DNA from: Proteiniborus sp. DW1
GTDB lineage: Bacteria; Bacillota; Clostridia; Tissierellales; Proteiniboraceae
Direction: 5' to 3'
DNA length: 64,000 nt
Assembly: GCF_900095305.1 (NCBI RefSeq)
Contig: NZ_FMDO01000044.1
Coordinates: forward strand, 1-64,000
A program made the translations under genes and the position numbers. The notes under the pieces were generated by a model. That model was not told where the DNA came from. It searched no databases and saw only the letters and a list, made by a program, of their open reading frames with translations. Shown here in pieces: positions 28,923-37,677 of the stretch; within the stretch, counting starts at the first letter, position 1, and every line of letters begins with the position of its first letter.

Positions 28923-29327
28923 TTACATACTTTGTATAGCCTTGATAATTATTTTTTTCTCGTCTTCATACTTTGCTATTTGACTTGCTCTATTAATGTG
29001 AACAAATAATGCATCTACAAAGCCTTCTTGTCTTTGTGGAATGCATTCCATACTTCTTGCCTCCATTAGAAACCAGTGTACTGTCTTACTGACTATCTCA
29101 GCTTCTTCTCTTGTATTCCTAAAGGTATAGTGTATTTTTCCTAAATACTTTATAATGTTGGCTTTTACTCCTCCCTCTTCTAGTACCTCTCTAATGGCTG
29201 TTTCTGCAATATCTTCATTAATTTCTACTTTCCCTTTAGGTAAAACCCAGTCTCCATTATATTTTCTTAGCAATAATATAGCATTACCAAAGACTACAAC
29301 CCCTCCTGCGCTTATTTCATTTCTCAT
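28923..29327 (-). CDS. Nudix hydrolase
   Basis: 134 residues from ATG 29327, preceded by AGGGGTG. The Nudix box is clear: GKVEINEDIAETAIREVLEE followed by GG, with Gly, Arg and paired Glu residues of the GX5EX7REUXEEXGU pattern. It hydrolyses a nucleoside diphosphate linked to another group; the substrate is not predictable. It lies 28 bp before whiA on the same strand, so they may be co-transcribed. Confidence 0.88.
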   Translation of the reverse strand: MRNEISAGGVVVFGNAILLLRKYNGDWVLPKGKVEINEDIAETAIREVLEEGGVKANIIKYLGKIHYTFRNTREEAEIVSKTVHWFLMEARSMECIPQRQEGFVDALFVHINRASQIAKYEDEKKIIIKAIQSM

Positions 29328-29516
29328 GTGAAACACCCCTATGCTAAAAATCCGTATCTAATATTTAAATATATATACAATTAAATTATCACATAAGTCA
29401 AAATCTTTCAACCATCCAAGAGTCATTAAATATTGTCTTATTTACTATTCAAATTATTTGATGTAGAATTAAATTAGATTAGATTATATATAATATTTTC
29501 CAAGGAGGTTTAGCAA

Positions 29517-30554
29517 ATGGTTGATATGCAATATTGTATTAATAAGCTCGTTAAGATTCTAAAGACTCCAAGCCCTACAGGCAATACTAGGACAGTTATG
29601 GATGTTGTAGAGAATGAATTTAAGGAGCTTAGCATTGATACATATAGAACTAAAAAAGGAGCCTTGATAGCTACTATAAAGGGTGAAAATGATAATATCC
29701 ATAGAACTTTATCTGGTCATATTGATACCCTAGGAGCAATGGTAAAGGAAATTAAGGGCAATGGTAGGCTTAAGATAACACAAATCGGTGGCTATTCATG
29801 GAATACTATAGAAGGGGAGTACTGTGTAGTAGAAACTTCAGATGGTAAAGAATATTCTGGAACTATTTTAACAACTAAGGCTTCTACTCATGTTCACGGT
29901 GGAGAAACAAGTAAGATTGAAAGAAACGAAAATAGTATAGAAATTAGGCTTGATGAAAAAGTTAAGTCTGCAGAAGATGTTAGTAAGCTTGGGATTTCTG
30001 TTGGAGATTTTGTATTCCTTGACCCAAGAACTACAGTAACTGAAAGCGGATTCATTAAATCTAGACATTTAGATGATAAGGCAGGAGTAGCAGCTATACT
30101 TGCAGTGGCAAAGTATTTTAAAGACAATAATTTAACACCAAAATATACAACTCATTTCTTTATAAGCAATTATGAAGAAGTAGGTCATGGTGCTTCTGCT
30201 TCTATACCAGAAAAAACTGCTGAGTTCATTGCCATCGACATGGCTGCTCCTGGAGATGGTCAGACATCTGATGAGTTCAGTGTCACTATTTGTGCTAAAG
30301 ATTCAAGTGGTCCTTATGATTTAGAATTAAAAAACAAATTAGTAAAAATCGCAAAGCAAAATAATATTAATTATAAAATAGACATATATCCATACTATGG
30401 TTCAGATGCAAGTGCTGCATTAAGAGCTGGATGGGAGTTTAAACATGGCTTAATTGGACCTGGAGTAGATGCTTCACACTCTCATGAAAGAACTCATAAG
30501 GATGCTATTGAGAATACTATTAAGCTAGCTATCAATTATTTATTGGCAGAATAA
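29517..30554 (+). CDS. M42-family glutamyl/deblocking aminopeptidase
   Basis: 345 residues, ATG 29517 after CAAGGAGG. All co-catalytic metal ligands of the M42 peptidases are visible: SGHIDTLGAMV, SRHLDDKAGVAA, NYEEVGHGAS (Glu general base), AIDMAAPGDGQ and the C-terminal DASHSHERTH. These are large tetrahedral dodecameric aminopeptidases that clip peptides in the cytoplasm of anaerobes. It is the first plus-strand gene of a block that separates whiA from yvcK. Confidence 0.93.
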   Translation: MVDMQYCINKLVKILKTPSPTGNTRTVMDVVENEFKELSIDTYRTKKGALIATIKGENDNIHRTLSGHIDTLGAMVKEIKGNGRLKITQIGGYSWNTIEGEYCVVETSDGKEYSGTILTTKASTHVHGGETSKIERNENSIEIRLDEKVKSAEDVSKLGISVGDFVFLDPRTTVTESGFIKSRHLDDKAGVAAILAVAKYFKDNNLTPKYTTHFFISNYEEVGHGASASIPEKTAEFIAIDMAAPGDGQTSDEFSVTICAKDSSGPYDLELKNKLVKIAKQNNINYKIDIYPYYGSDASAALRAGWEFKHGLIGPGVDASHSHERTHKDAIENTIKLAINYLLAE

Positions 30555-30576
30555 CATAGGGTTTAGGGGATAACCT

Positions 30577-30789
30577 ATGAATATCTTTGGTAAGCTAGGA
30601 ATTCTTAATATAATCTTTATTTTAGGAGTTTGGACTCTTTCTTTTTATTGCTTAGTTTTGTTAATAAGATTAGTCCAAAAAGGAATTAAAGCTTTAGATA
30701 TTTATATTAAAAAAATAGTAATAACTACTAAATACGACTCTTCCGGGTCGTATTTTTTATCCAACAATTGCATTCCTTTACTTTATTAA
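30577..30789 (+). CDS. Small putative single-pass membrane protein
   Basis: 70-residue frame with one hydrophobic segment (LNIIFILGVWTLSFYCLVLL) and a basic tail. ATG 30577 follows GGGGATAACCT, 22 bp after the M42 gene. The last 20 codons overlap a convincing intrinsic terminator (30730-30758), so the natural stop may have been lost or the frame may be fortuitous. No family recognised. Confidence 0.45.
   Translation: MNIFGKLGILNIIFILGVWTLSFYCLVLLIRLVQKGIKALDIYIKKIVITTKYDSSGSYFLSNNCIPLLY
30730..30758 (+). terminator. Intrinsic terminator after the M42 peptidase unit
   Basis: 9-bp perfect stem (AAATACGAC 30730-30738 with GTCGTATTT 30747-30755) ending in a six-base T-run. It lies inside the 3' part of the small membrane-protein frame. 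Confidence 0.7.
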
Positions 30790-30839
30790 GATGTTTAATT
30801 ACATATAAAAGTAGCAAAATAAAATAAAAAGGTGATTTT

Positions 30840-31382
30840 ATGTCGATTAATGAAAAATTTATTATAAATCTTCAAGGAAAGTCATTTGTAACATATGAGG
30901 GTCTTTTGGATTTAGCACATCAGAAAAATTTAAAATCAATACATGTAGAGCTGGTACAGGCACCAACAAAAGAGAATAACATGACTGCTATCTGTAAGGC
31001 TACGGTAGTTACTGACAAGGGAACTTTTATTGACTATGGTGATGCAAGTCCAGCCTCTGTGAATTCCAAAATTCAGCCTCATATTATTAGAATGGCATCT
31101 ACTCGGGCTAAAGCACGAGCCTTAAGAGATTTGACTAATGTTGGCATGACTGCAATAGAAGAAATTAATTTAGATTCAGAAGAAGCTTTGAGTAGCTCCT
31201 ATGAATCTTCTACCTATATTCCTAATGATTTTTTTAATGAACCTCCTACCAAAAGACAGGTAGATACTATTTTAAAGCTATCTAGTGATTTGAAAAAGGA
31301 AATTGATTTATCTACTCTAGATAAAAAAAGTGCAGGAATTTTGATATCTAGTTTATTGGAGGAAAAATATAAAAAGCATTAA
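30840..31382 (+). CDS. Rad52-like or ssDNA-annealing-like small protein (tentative)
   Basis: 180 residues, ATG 30840 after AAAAAGG. The N-terminal two-thirds has the pattern of Rad52/DdrA-like annealing proteins: FVTYEGLLDLAHQKNL, ATVVTDKGTFIDYGDAS and IRMASTRAKARALRDLTNVG. The last 40 residues (KRQVDTILKL ... LDKKSAGILISSLLEE) are a small helical domain often attached to such proteins. If correct it would pair DNA single strands or process plasmid/phage ends. It stands alone with no recombinase neighbour. I recognise the motif pattern but could not search for relatives. Confidence 0.5.
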   Translation: MSINEKFIINLQGKSFVTYEGLLDLAHQKNLKSIHVELVQAPTKENNMTAICKATVVTDKGTFIDYGDASPASVNSKIQPHIIRMASTRAKARALRDLTNVGMTAIEEINLDSEEALSSSYESSTYIPNDFFNEPPTKRQVDTILKLSSDLKKEIDLSTLDKKSAGILISSLLEEKYKKH

Positions 31383-31445
31383 AAAGTATTACTCTAAACG
31401 TCACCATAAGGCACTCTTAATTAATGTCCTGACTGACAAGAACTA

Positions 31446-31481
31446 GGGTTAGGGAAGACTATATATATCCTTCACTAACCC
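31446..31481. terminator. Hairpin between convergent small-protein and tnaA genes
   Basis: 12-bp stem with one mismatch (GGGTTAGGGAAG 31446-31457 with CTTCACTAACCC 31470-31481) around an AT loop. It lies between convergent genes and probably ends both transcripts, though no clean T-run is adjacent. Confidence 0.5.
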
Positions 31482-31514
31482 CCATAATGACAGTTTAACT
31501 TTTTTAGAACATCT

Positions 31515-32903
31515 TTATTCCACAGGCTTCAGTCTAGCTATAAAGTGTCTTAGTACCTTTGGTTCATAAGTAAACTCATAGCCCTTAAGCTCATCTTTTC
31601 TCTTAGCAATATTGATTAAAGCTTCTGCTACTACATCCATGTGATTGTTTGTATATACTCTTCTAGGTATAGTAAGTCTAAGTAGCTCTAGTGGAGATTC
31701 TAGCTGCTCTCCTGTATCAGGATCTCTTCCCAATAAAAATGAGCCAACTTCGACTCCTCTAACTCCAGCTTCAATATATAACTCTACACATAGTGCTTGA
31801 GCTGGGAATTGATAATATGGTATATGTGGCAATAGCTTTTTAGCATCTACGAATACTGCATGACCTCCAGCAGGTTTTTGAATCGGTATTCCTGCATCAT
31901 CTAGTCTCTTAGCAAGGTATTCAATTTGACCTATTCTAGTTTGAAGATAAGGCTCTTCAATTGCTTCTCTAATACCTCTAGCTAAGGCCTCCATATCTCT
32001 ACCTGTTAATCCTCCATAGGTTGGGAAGCCTTCCATAGGAATTACCATCTGTCTTACCCCATCAAATAGAGCTTCATCCTCTTTAATAGCTACCATACCA
32101 CCCATGTTTACTATGCCATCTTTCTTAGCACTCATAGTAAGGCCTTCACCATAGGAGAACATCTCTCTTACTATCTCTTTAATACTTTTATCCCTATATC
32201 CTTCTTCTCTTTGCTTTATAAAGAAAGCGTTTTCAGCAAACCTAGCAGAGTCAAAAAATACCCTTAGACCATATTTATCAGCTATATTTTTTACAGCTTT
32301 TATATTTTCTATAGAAACAGGTTGCCCTCCTGCACTATTACATGTAACCGTAATCAATATAAAAGCACAGTTTTCTACACCCTTTTCATTAATGAAGGCT
32401 TCAAGCTTTTCTAGATCAAAGTTCCCTTTAAATGGATGTTCTTTCTGAGTATCATATGCTTCTTCTATTACGAAATTTGCTGCTCTTCCTCCCTTAAGCT
32501 CTATATGAGCCTTAGTAGTATCAAAGTGCATGTTTCCTAGAACATATTGACCTGGTTTGATTAATAATGGAAATAGAATGTTTTCTGCACCTCTACCTTG
32601 ATGTGTAGGCACAAAGTATTTGTATCCTATTATTTCTTGAACAGTATCTTGTAAGTTATAGAAGTTTCTGCTGCCGGCATATGCTTCGTCGCCTAGCATT
32701 AGCCCAGACCATTGATTATCACTCATAGCGCCAGTTCCACTATCAGAGAGTAAGTCTATGAATACATCCTCTGATTTTAATGCAAATTGATTGTAGCCAG
32801 CTTCTTGTATCTTCTTTATTCTTTCTTCTTTTGGTATTAATCTTATGTTTTCAACCATTTTAATCTTAAATGGCTCTGCCATTTTTGCATAGATTTCACT
32901 CAT
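31515..32903 (-). CDS. tnaA: Tryptophanase
   Basis: 462 residues, PLP-dependent beta-eliminase; ATG 32903 after AAGGGGG. The PLP lysine lies in [13 protein letters not shown], and [13 protein letters not shown] and [11 protein letters not shown] are conserved. The family also contains tyrosine phenol-lyase (TPL). Two discriminating sites favour tryptophanase: [15 protein letters not shown] has no TPL-type arginine at the substrate site, and the C-terminus VLRHFIARL has the tryptophanase histidine where TPL has Phe. The first 150 residues are rather TPL-like. It cleaves tryptophan to indole, pyruvate and ammonia. No TnaC-type leader was recognised. The 262-bp gap to the divergent TIM-barrel gene holds both promoters; a TATAAT at 33113 serves the latter. 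Confidence 0.85.
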   Translation of the reverse strand: MSEIYAKMAEPFKIKMVENIRLIPKEERIKKIQEAGYNQFALKSEDVFIDLLSDSGTGAMSDNQWSGLMLGDEAYAGSRNFYNLQDTVQEIIGYKYFVPTHQGRGAENILFPLLIKPGQYVLGNMHFDTTKAHIELKGGRAANFVIEEAYDTQKEHPFKGNFDLEKLEAFINEKGVENCAFILITVTCNSAGGQPVSIENIKAVKNIADKYGLRVFFDSARFAENAFFIKQREEGYRDKSIKEIVREMFSYGEGLTMSAKKDGIVNMGGMVAIKEDEALFDGVRQMVIPMEGFPTYGGLTGRDMEALARGIREAIEEPYLQTRIGQIEYLAKRLDDAGIPIQKPAGGHAVFVDAKKLLPHIPYYQFPAQALCVELYIEAGVRGVEVGSFLLGRDPDTGEQLESPLELLRLTIPRRVYTNNHMDVVAEALINIAKRKDELKGYEFTYEPKVLRHFIARLKPVE

Positions 32904-33165
32904 AAAAATCCCCCTTTACTTTATCGATTTAAACCACTAAAATTGTTTAAAGCCTTCAAAATTTCTACATATAACTTATTCTATAAAGAAATTTTATTTC
33001 CTTTATATTTCTATTTTTTAATAATATTCTGAACACCTTCATAGCATGTGCATAACTATATAAGCTCTTTACTATTAAATAAATTCTAATAGATTTTTTA
33101 TCATCGTGATGCTATAATTAAATTACTTCAATGGAGCACATTATATTTTATTATGGGAGATGAGT

Positions 33166-33834
33166 ATGGAAAATAGAAAAATACCTGTAATCTCAAGTTA
33201 TTTGAAAAGAAACATTATTTATGTGCCTGAGGTAATCGATAAGGCATCTGGAATAAGAGTTAATGGAAAATTGATTCGTTCACTAGTATTTTCTACTGAT
33301 GTAGCAATATTAAAAAATATAAATGCTGATGCTATAATGGCTGTATATCCTTTCACTCCACAACCTGTCATAACTCAAGCTATAATGACTGCTGCTTCTG
33401 TACCTGTATTCTGTGGTGTTGGAGGTGGCATTACCACTGGCAAGAGGTCTGTTAACCTTGCATTACATGCTGAATTTCAGGGTGCAATAGGCGTAGTAGT
33501 AAATGCACCTACTACAAACGATGTAGTGCGAGAGTTAGCAGATACTATTGACATCCCAGTGGTAGTTACAGTCACTACAATTAATACGGATATTCTTGAA
33601 AGAATTAAAGCTGGAGCAACTATATTAAATGTATCTGGAGCTAACAAAACTCCTGAAATTGTTGCTTCCATAAGACAGGACTTTCCTGATATACCTATTA
33701 TCGCTACTGGTGGTCCTACCGATGAAAGCATATTAAAGACTATAGAAGCAGGAGCCAATGCAATAACTTATACTCCACCAACTTCTCCTGAATTGTTCTC
33801 TGAGCTAATGAACAAATATAGGGGAGAACTCTAA
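33166..33834 (+). CDS. TIM-barrel protein of unknown function
   Basis: 222 residues from ATG 33166 (GGGAG 6 nt upstream). A beta/alpha-barrel is evident from the phosphate-loop style GVGGGITTGKR and IIATGGPTDESI and from the regular strand pattern IPVVVTVTT, TILNVSG and AITYTPP. It resembles small phosphate-binding barrels such as indole-glycerol-phosphate synthase or ThiG-type proteins, but I see none of their catalytic residues. It is divergent from tnaA, which makes a link to indole or tryptophan metabolism tempting but unproven. Confidence 0.65.
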   Translation: MENRKIPVISSYLKRNIIYVPEVIDKASGIRVNGKLIRSLVFSTDVAILKNINADAIMAVYPFTPQPVITQAIMTAASVPVFCGVGGGITTGKRSVNLALHAEFQGAIGVVVNAPTTNDVVRELADTIDIPVVVTVTTINTDILERIKAGATILNVSGANKTPEIVASIRQDFPDIPIIATGGPTDESILKTIEAGANAITYTPPTSPELFSELMNKYRGEL

Positions 33835-33872
33835 AAGAACTGAGGACAAACCCCTCAGTTCTTTTTCTTTTT
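33834..33872. terminator. Bidirectional terminator between TIM-barrel gene and yvcK
   Basis: 12-bp perfect stem (AAAGAACTGAGG 33834-33845 with CCTCAGTTCTTT 33853-33864) and a T-run. It overlaps the yvcK stop codon at 33855-33857. Confidence 0.8.
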
Positions 33873-34877
33873 CGAAACTAAATCTATAATTATTTCACTA
33901 AGACTAACAGCATCATGTCTGATGTAATTCTTTTTAATATCTATAAGATGATTCTTAATAACTTCAATATTCATTTCTTGAAGCTTTTTCTCTTCTTCTT
34001 CTGTAATAATTACTGGTCTTGCTCCATCTTTAATATATTTGCTTAGGGTATCTTCTGGTATTTCTTCAATATTTGCTATGACATAATCTATTATATCCGT
34101 TTTAGAATGCTTAATAATAGCTTTTATGTGATCTAAAACGCCATAATTATCAGTCTCACCTGGTTGAGTCATGACATTAGATATATATATCTTAATCCCA
34201 GGAGATTTGTCTATTTCCTCTACGATACCTTCAACTAGAAGATTTGGAATCACACTTGTATATAAACTTCCAGGGCCTAATACTATACAATCTGCTTCCC
34301 TAATGGCTTCTAAGGCGTCATCTACAGGTTTAGCCTTTTCTGGTCTAATATACACATGATCTATTTTGCTTTTATACTCGCCATTTTTTACTGGTATACT
34401 TGATTCACCTTCTATAATATGTTGATCTTCTAGCTTAGCATAAAGCTTAACATCTTCCAATGTCATAGGAAGAACCTTACCTGTGACAGCTAGTACACTG
34501 CTCATCTCTTTAATAGCAGTCTCAAAGTTCCCATATATTTCATTCATTGCGGCTATGAATAAATTCCCAAAGCTCTGACCTTTAAGCATTCCTTCTTTAA
34601 ATCTATGTTGTAAAAGTTTCTCCATAGCTGGCTCAGTATTAGCAAGAGCAAGTAAACAGCTTCTAATATCTCCTGGAGGTAACATACCTAAATCCTCTCT
34701 AAGAATTCCAGAGCCCCCACCATCATCAGCCACTGTCACAATAGCAGTAATATTAGAAGTGAATTCTTTTAATCCTCTAAGCAAAACTGAAAGACCAGTT
34801 CCACCTCCTATAACTACTACACTTGGGGCAAGTGCTAGCTTTTTCTTTTTAAAATATGTTTTATTAGTTAATTTCAT
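33855..34877 (-). CDS. yvcK: Gluconeogenesis factor YvcK/CofD-like
   Basis: 340 residues; ATG 34877 after AAGGGGAAA. The nucleotide-binding glycine-rich start VVIGGGTGLSVLLRGLK, the TVADDGGGSGILRE and PPGDIRSCLLALA motifs and VLGPGSLYTSVIPNLL define the CofD/UPF0052 family. In Bacillus YvcK is needed for growth on gluconeogenic substrates and for cell-wall synthesis. It follows rapZ by 12 bp in the murB-PHP-rapZ-yvcK unit. Confidence 0.94.
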   Translation of the reverse strand: MKLTNKTYFKKKKLALAPSVVVIGGGTGLSVLLRGLKEFTSNITAIVTVADDGGGSGILREDLGMLPPGDIRSCLLALANTEPAMEKLLQHRFKEGMLKGQSFGNLFIAAMNEIYGNFETAIKEMSSVLAVTGKVLPMTLEDVKLYAKLEDQHIIEGESSIPVKNGEYKSKIDHVYIRPEKAKPVDDALEAIREADCIVLGPGSLYTSVIPNLLVEGIVEEIDKSPGIKIYISNVMTQPGETDNYGVLDHIKAIIKHSKTDIIDYVIANIEEIPEDTLSKYIKDGARPVIITEEEEKKLQEMNIEVIKNHLIDIKKNYIRHDAVSLSEIIIDLVSKKKKN

Positions 34878-34889
34878 ACTATTTCCCCT

Positions 34890-35747
34890 TTATGTTTTTT
34901 CACAATCTCTATGATTCATAATAACCCTATATCCTTTTTCCTTCAAGTCCTCATATAGTACATTGGCTATAGTAACTGAACGATGCTTTCCACCAGTACA
35001 TCCAATAGCTATAACTAACTGACTTTTACCTTCTTTTATATAATAAGGAATTAAAAAGTCTACCATATCTATTAGCTTATCAATAAATGTATTAGTCTGT
35101 TCCCATTTCATTACATAGTTTCTCACATTCTCGTCGTTTCCAGTAAAGTCCTTAAGTTCAGGAATATAGAAAGGATTTGGTAAAAATCTGACGTCAAATA
35201 CAAGGTCTGCATCTAATGGAATTCCTTTTTTAAATCCAAAGGATACTATTGATACAGTTAAATTTTTTGCTTCCTTACCTTCTACAAAAATGCTCTTTAT
35301 TTCTTCTTTCAGCATAGCAGATGTTAGATTTGAAGTGTCTATAATATAGTTAGATTTCATTTTAACTTCATTTAATTTTTCCCTCTCTCTTTCAATACCA
35401 TCTATTATCCTACCTTCGGTACTTAGAGGGTGGGGTCTTCTTTGCTCCTTAAATCTCTTTATAAGCACTTCATCTGATGCATCTAAAAACAATATCTTAT
35501 ATTCAAATCCTGATTCTTCCAAATCATAAAGGCTTTTAAACAAGTCATTAAAAAACTTGCCTCCTCTTATGTCTACAACTACTGCAACCTGCTCGATATT
35601 TCTTTTAGAGTATAGACATAAGTCTGCAAAGTCAGGTAATAATGCAGGTGGCAGGTTGTCCATACAATAGTATCCTATATCTTCAAGCACTCTAACTGCT
35701 TGGCTCTTTCCTGCGCCAGAAAGACCAGTTATTATAATAAACTTCAT
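34890..35747 (-). CDS. rapZ: RNase adapter/nucleotide-binding protein RapZ (YvcJ)
   Basis: 285 residues; ATG 35747 after AGAGAGGTG. Walker [13 protein letters not shown] at the N-terminus, the [11 protein letters not shown] motif, and the C-terminal sugar-phosphate-binding region [13 protein letters not shown] are all present. In E. coli RapZ controls glucosamine-6-phosphate synthase RNA; in Firmicutes it is a GTP/ATP-binding protein linked to competence. The gene is followed at 12 bp by yvcK. Confidence 0.95.
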   Translation of the reverse strand: MKFIIITGLSGAGKSQAVRVLEDIGYYCMDNLPPALLPDFADLCLYSKRNIEQVAVVVDIRGGKFFNDLFKSLYDLEESGFEYKILFLDASDEVLIKRFKEQRRPHPLSTEGRIIDGIEREREKLNEVKMKSNYIIDTSNLTSAMLKEEIKSIFVEGKEAKNLTVSIVSFGFKKGIPLDADLVFDVRFLPNPFYIPELKDFTGNDENVRNYVMKWEQTNTFIDKLIDMVDFLIPYYIKEGKSQLVIAIGCTGGKHRSVTIANVLYEDLKEKGYRVIMNHRDCEKT

Positions 35748-35766
35748 TATAAAGCACCTCTCTCAA

Positions 35767-36498
35767 TTAATTAACAGCGTTTATTATTCTATCTACACTT
35801 AGGTTCGCCTCTAGTGCCCTTTTTATTCCTTTCTCTACCTTTCCTACATCCTCAGGTTTATGGGCATCACTATTTATCATAAATTTTACACCCTCTTGAG
35901 CTGCAATTTTAATATATTCAACAGTTAAAAAGCCATGACTAGCATTTATTTCTAAAGCAGTTCCTCTTTTAAATGCAGCCTTTGCTAATTCCTTAGTATC
36001 AATATCCACTTTAGCCCCTGGGTGGGTAATTAAATCAATATCGTATCTATTTATTGCCTTGATTAATGCTTGAGTATTTAGCTTTCTAGCCTTATCTGCA
36101 ATACTTTTAGAGTGTTTACCTAGATAATTTAATACAAACATTTTATAGGCATCACCCATAGACCTTGGAACTGCTCCAAAATGGAAGCCAACCAAGAGTA
36201 TATCTATCAGATTGATTATCTCTTCATCTACATCTATTTCTCCATCATAACCTACAATATTTGCCTCTACTCCCAGTAGAATATTTATGTCTTTATATTC
36301 CTTGTTTAAATCATCTATCTCATTTCTCATTTTTTGAAAGTTTCTTCTCTTAACTCCAAAGCCTGCATGCCTTGGTCCATGATCGCATATGGCTATTTCC
36401 TTAAGCCCCTTTTTTATTGCACTCTCAACATTTTCTCTAATAGTACCTTTTCCATGACTATATATAGTATGCGTATGGTAGTCCCCTGTAATTCTCAT
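35767..36498 (-). CDS. PHP-domain phosphoesterase (YcdX/DUF-type)
   Basis: 243 residues, ATG 36498 after GAAGGAGG. Trinuclear metal ligands of the PHP fold are visible in order: DYHTHTIYSHGKG, ICDHGPRHAG, LGVEANI, GFHFGA, LITHPGAKV and MINSDAH. Likely a metal-dependent phosphatase with an unknown phosphorylated substrate. It sits 19 bp upstream of rapZ in a conserved clostridial cluster. Confidence 0.9.
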   Translation of the reverse strand: MRITGDYHTHTIYSHGKGTIRENVESAIKKGLKEIAICDHGPRHAGFGVKRRNFQKMRNEIDDLNKEYKDINILLGVEANIVGYDGEIDVDEEIINLIDILLVGFHFGAVPRSMGDAYKMFVLNYLGKHSKSIADKARKLNTQALIKAINRYDIDLITHPGAKVDIDTKELAKAAFKRGTALEINASHGFLTVEYIKIAAQEGVKFMINSDAHKPEDVGKVEKGIKRALEANLSVDRIINAVN

Positions 36499-36590
36499 TA
36501 GTAGCCTCCTTCAACTTTTCATATTTTGCATATATCAATAAAATACTAAAAAATACTAAGCAAACTTCAAACCTAATACCATAGTTTCCC

Positions 36591-37508
36591 TTACTCTTCT
36601 CCCATAATCTTAACCTCTGTTTCAAGTTCTACTCCAAACTTATCTGATACAGTCTTTTGAACTACTTTAATAAGGTTAACTACATCATCACTTGTTGCAT
36701 TTCCCACATTTACAATGAAGCCACTATGCTTTTCAGAAACCTGTGCATCTCCTAATCTAAGCCCTTTTAACCCTGCATCTTCGATTAATTTTCCTGCAAA
36801 ATGACCTTCAGGTCTTCTAAATACACTTCCTGCGCTCGGAAGATTTAGTGGCTGTTTTGATGTCCTCTTTTCAGTAAGTTCATCCATATGAGCCTTTATA
36901 TTTTCGTATTTACCTTCCTTCAGCTCCATTTCCACTTGTACAACTATTAAGTTCTCACTTTGAACCCTACTTTGTCTATATCCAAAATTCATATCTTTAT
37001 TTTCATATTCTATGAAGATTCCATCAGTATCTAAGCATAAAACCTTTGTCACTACGTCCTTCATTTCTCCACCATAGGCACCTGCATTCATAGCTATTGC
37101 TCCACCTAAAGAACCAGGTATCCCACTTGCAAATTCAAGTCCTGACAGTGAGTTTCTAAGTGCTACCTTTGACACTACCGATAATAGAGCACCTGCTTCT
37201 GCAGTTATTCTTGTACCTTCCACTTTTATATTGCTCATTTTTTCTGAAATTTTTATAACAACTCCACGCAATCCCTTATCTCTAATAACTAGGTTACTTC
37301 CATTTCCCATAACAAAATATTTTAGTCCTTCATTTTTACATAGTTTAATTGATCTAGCTAACTCTTCTATTGTTCCGGGCATAACAAAAACATCTACAGG
37401 ACCTCCAATTTTAAAAGATGTGTGCTTGCTCATAGATTCATCTGTTAAAACAGTTCCTTTTTCAATTATGCTCCTAAACATTCTATAAACATGGTTTTTA
37501 TCCAACAT
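36591..37508 (-). CDS. murB: UDP-N-acetylenolpyruvoylglucosamine reductase
   Basis: 305 residues. FAD-binding motif VMGNGSNLVIRD and GLEFASGIPGSLGGAIAMNA, the active-site SAGSVFRRPEG serine and the C-terminal glutamate in LETEVKIMGE are intact, matching MurB. It reduces the enolpyruvyl group to form UDP-MurNAc in peptidoglycan synthesis. Start is best at ATG 37508 (6 nt after GGGAG); the upstream frame to 37571 lacks a ribosome site. First gene of the murB-PHP-rapZ-yvcK unit. Confidence 0.95.
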   Translation of the reverse strand: MLDKNHVYRMFRSIIEKGTVLTDESMSKHTSFKIGGPVDVFVMPGTIEELARSIKLCKNEGLKYFVMGNGSNLVIRDKGLRGVVIKISEKMSNIKVEGTRITAEAGALLSVVSKVALRNSLSGLEFASGIPGSLGGAIAMNAGAYGGEMKDVVTKVLCLDTDGIFIEYENKDMNFGYRQSRVQSENLIVVQVEMELKEGKYENIKAHMDELTEKRTSKQPLNLPSAGSVFRRPEGHFAGKLIEDAGLKGLRLGDAQVSEKHSGFIVNVGNATSDDVVNLIKVVQKTVSDKFGVELETEVKIMGEE

Positions 37509-37677
37509 CATCAACTCCCATACAAGCAATATCATATATTTTAGTATATCTTTTTTTATTATAATTAACAACTAACAACGTTGTATATATATAAATCCAT
37601 GAAAATAATCAAAGTATTAGAGACCAAATAAGTTTTAATAGCCAACTACTAGCTAAAAGCTTATAATATTATCTTCA

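Noticed and set aside
31515-32903. Tyrosine phenol-lyase instead of tryptophanase
   Set aside because: The TPL arginine is replaced at the substrate site and the C-terminal histidine of tryptophanase is present.
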